Assembly (NCBI GenBank): GCA_015179125.1
Contig: WHVA01000051.1
Location: 62,001-126,000 of the forward strand
DNA length: 64,000 nt
Source: Gautieria morchelliformis
Lineage: Eukaryota; Basidiomycota; Agaricomycetes; Gomphales; Gomphaceae
Direction: 5' to 3'
A program made the translations under genes and the position numbers. Every line of letters starts with the position of its first letter. Positions within the stretch are counted from its first letter, which is position 1. The notes beneath the pieces are model-generated. The model was not told where the DNA came from and made no database searches. It saw nothing but the letters and a program-made list of their open reading frames with translations. Positions 61,085 through 64,000 of this stretch are shown in pieces.

Positions 61085-64000
61085 CTACGACTGAGATGAC
61101 GATGACGGTTGCGATCGTTCTTGACGAGGCGAGCCAAACAACGAAAGCACCTTCTCGGCACCCTCTTTATACTTTTTCATCTTCTTGAGTTTGTGTACCG
61201 GCTCATCACCTGACGATGTGCGCGTGGGACGCTTGCCATTTTCCGTCGCGTTGTTGTCCCCGGAAGGGGAAAGGGGCGAACCTTGGGCAGTTATATCCGC
61301 AGCAGACTGTGACAAACTTCGTCTATCCCCATCCGAGGATCCACTTGGAGAGCCCATAGATGTCGTGGAGTCTTTGGACTTGAGTGAGTGTGGTGAAATG
61401 ATGGTAGCAGGTGATGCACCCGAGGGCATCGAAGGCGACGGAGTGAGCAGTCCACTGCTTACACCGGACACGGTCGCCGCATGCTGGGCAGATGCGATGG
61501 TCGTACGGCTCGTACTCCTTGTACCAGAGGAAAAGGTCGATGGCGGCGACCTCGCACGGAGGAACTGGCGTGTGCTCTTCCCAATGCTCAGGCCCGTGTT
61601 CCTCCCGCGTCGTTTCTCAGAAGGCGAGGGACTAACGGCCGCGGACTCGTTGCCACCAATGTCCGAGTCCACTGACAGCCCTGAGAACGACCGTGGCTGA
61701 CCACTGCTGCTCTGCGTACTCGACGCCTTGCGGAACACCGCAAGCCGGTAGCGATCCACGACACCCCGCGCGAACAGACTCGTACCTTTCGCGCCGTTCC
61801 TGTCTTCCCCGCCCGGCGTCTCGACAAAGTCCCAGTCGTCGTCGTCGTCACGCTCCGTGACCGTCCCGACGTCTTCGTCCTCGTCGATCACGCGGCTGAG
61901 ATGACGGTCCAACGCGGGTACGCCCGACTTTTCGCGCCTGCGCGGCTGGGCGCGAGGAGTTGCAATGGTAACTGCTTTGGAGGGCCTGGGCTCCGTTGAC
62001 TTCAGCGCTGTCTTGGGAGGTGGCGTAGGCGACTTCGCAGGTTCCACAGGCGGAACCACGGTTTCCACCAGCTCCGCGACAACCTTCGTGGGCGCTTGGG
62101 CGGGAATCTCCTCAACAACCTCATCCGCGGGGATGGATTTCTCAACCGTAGCAGCTTCAGGTGGTTCTTGCACCACAGTGACGTCTGCAACGTGTTCGGA
62201 GACCGCAATCGCCGGCTCTTCCGGCTCGGTGGGAGTCTCCACGTCATCTTCATCTTCATCCTCCGCGTGGCCATCATACCCGTCATCGTCCGCGTCGTCC
62301 AGAACAACGGAATGGCGGCCCTTGAACGAGTAGCCGTCGAAAACGTCCCCATCATCGTCCACTGGCCGTTGCATGGGGCTGCGGGACGTGTCAGACTCCT
62401 CCCGCTCGGAGCGCTCGCGCTCCGAGTCAGTCTGCGTTTCGGGATCGGGGTCGTTATCGATAATGGGGTCCATGTCGAGGAAGGCCTCGTCGAAGTTCTG
62501 AGTATCGCTTGCGTTCGACGGGTCGATGGGTGGGATGTAGGGGGCTCCAGCGCTAGTTAGCAGAAAAACTTTGGGATCAGAAGAGAAATAGCTCACGAAT
62601 GTAACGCTTGTAGTAGACGTGCGACCAGTCGCTGTCGTTGAAGATAAGTAACGGTCCACAGGGAAGTATGATCTACACACATCATGGAAAAGTACGGATG
62701 CCGCTTAATTCGCGGCTCACTCATACGGAGCGCGGGATTGCGCTGCAGGAGCTGCATGTGGCCGTTGTCAACCTCCATCCTTCACGCTCAGCTAGTGACA
62801 TGACTTACACCGCGAATCAAGCTCTTTGTATCCTGATCCATGGCCTTATCATCCGGAAACTGTAACTCGTCCTGCAACACCCGAACATACATATCCGAAT
62901 GGTTATTGGCCCAAAACGGCGTCTGCCAGGCCGCGCGTCAATACCCCGACTCCCTGAAGACAGCCAGACTCACGATGCCCGTCAACATCTCATATAGCAT
63001 GGTCCCAAAGCTCCACCAGTCGACCTCATAACTGTACGGCAGGCCTTGGATGACCTCTGGGGCAAGATACTCGGCTGTCCCGCAGAACGTGCTCGTGACG
63101 TCTTTGCTCCCTCCAGCACCACTCACCCACGATGCGCTCGGGCTCCCGCCACTCGCGTCCGCGCCGGGCTGCATCCAGTGCGGCGGCGCAGGCGTCGGCG
63201 TCCCGGGCGTCGATGAGTAGAACCCATCCGCACCGCCCGTCTCCCCGCTTTTCGGCGTCGACGGCGCGGTCGTGAGCGGGACCCCCGAGGCTGAGCGGCG
63301 AGGAAACTCTTTAGACAGGCCGAAGTCTGTCAGCACAATGTGTCCATCTGAACCAATAAGGATATTTTCGGGTTTCAAGTCACGGTATATTACGCCCGCC
63401 GCATGCAGGCCGTCGACGCCCTCCACCTAGGCGGGATTAGTGAGTAACGGGGAAGAATAAACAATGCACTGACAATTTCTGCGGCATAGAACCTGGCACG
63501 GTCCCGGCCAAGACGACCCCAACGCGCGAGCTGAGTGGCTAAATCGCCTCCGGGGTGAAAGTCCATGACGAGGAAGAGGTTATCCTTGTCGTGAAAGCTC
63601 CACCAAAGCTTGACGACGAAAGGGTCCTTTGCCTCGTGCGCCATGCGCTTGAGGACGGCCTGCTCGGTAAGTGTGTGCTGCAGTTCCTGGTGTGCAAGCA
63701 CATGGCGCTTCGTGATTGCTTTGAGCGCATACAAATTTGAACTTGCGCGATGGCGCACGAGCAGGACCTTGCCTGCGCATCCCTTTCCGAGCACGCGCAT
63801 CATGTCAAAGTCGTCTACGACGACCTTGCGCGTGGGCTTGGTCTTGGGCTTGGGGGAAATGCGCTTCGGCTTGCGTTTCGGTGTTGCAGGGGTGTCTTCG
63901 CCCTCGGGGGTCCAGACCCGCGAGAGACGGGATGCCTTGTCGGGGTCGGCGGAGGCGCTACGTGGGATGCGTGCAGCGGAACGAACGGGAGAAGCTGGGG
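61085..64000 (-). CDS. AGC-family Ser/Thr protein kinase, N-terminus cut by the window edge
   Basis: The frame is open at the right edge and reads [20 protein letters not shown], a basic [14 protein letters not shown] linker, then [20 protein letters not shown] (Gly loop), [14 protein letters not shown] (catalytic Lys), and [20 protein letters not shown]. The catalytic loop is [20 protein letters not shown] and DFGLSKEF. A Gly/Ser/Pro/Thr-rich insert of about 75 residues follows, then [18 protein letters not shown] (activation loop and APE) and [20 protein letters not shown]. Later exons cover [10 protein letters not shown] and [10 protein letters not shown], then [10 protein letters not shown] very long acidic/Ser-rich tail contains [11 protein letters not shown] and [13 protein letters not shown] and ends [16 protein letters not shown] is YRD here; the core looks functional. 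AGC kinases act downstream of PDK1/TOR. The exact subfamily is unsure. Confidence 0.85.

Noticed and set aside
61185-61700. 171-codon plus-strand frame opposite the kinase tail
   Set aside because: It mirrors the Ser-rich coding strand of the kinase C-terminus and has no motif of its own.

Overview
This window is nuclear DNA of a filamentous fungus, most likely a basidiomycete of the Agaricomycetes. The genes are compact and close together, many have several introns of about 45-65 bases with GTNNGT donors, and the families are typical of mushroom-forming fungi and their relatives (F-box-like proteins, kelch-BTB fusions, CE16 esterases, NDK-like proteins with Ser/Arg-rich tails). A Rhizoctonia/Ceratobasidium-like source is a guess from overall flavour, not a demonstrated placement. 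Exon boundaries below were joined by eye from splice consensus and family conservation; no alignment was run.

Layout. 1-31 kb is mostly genic: a pyridoxamine-phosphate oxidase cut by the left edge, a large kelch/BTB protein, a secreted CE16 acetylesterase, an F-box-like protein followed by gene relics, cullin-1, mitochondrial ribosomal protein mL58, a SAP-domain protein, a mitochondrial K+/H+ exchange-related protein, complex I subunit NDUFA9, a SET/MYND (SMYD) protein, an Na+/H+ antiporter, an RNF216-like RBR ubiquitin ligase and part of an HVA22/TB2 (Yop1-like) gene.

31.4-42 kb is a repeat island. It holds a foldback sequence, a short telomere-like tract, a complete-looking 3.5 kb PIF/Harbinger DNA transposon (39-bp inverted repeats, 3-bp ATT target duplication, DDE transposase plus a convergent DNA-binding-protein gene), and fossil LTR retroelement pieces: a chromodomain-bearing Ty3 remnant and two related long LTR copies, one split by a younger insertion.

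42-64 kb is genic again: an NDK-fold protein lacking its active-site histidine, pyruvate decarboxylase, the mitochondrial GTPase Miro/Gem1, a VWA-domain protein, a G-patch protein, an unrecognised acidic (probably mitochondrial) protein, the alpha subunit of mitochondrial processing peptidase, a forkhead factor, a SAS4/PEHE-like chromatin protein, and an AGC kinase cut by the right edge.

Functional themes are mitochondrial biogenesis (mL58, Mit_KHE1, NDUFA9, MPP-alpha, Miro) and ubiquitin signalling (CUL1, an F-box candidate, RBR ligase). These look like ordinary dispersed housekeeping genes, not a pathway cluster. I found no convincing new multigene system. The most distinctive items are the apparently intact Harbinger element with a GC-AG intron and overlapping gene ends, the NDK pseudoenzyme, the kinase with a long activation-segment insert, and two strong inverted repeats in noncoding DNA.
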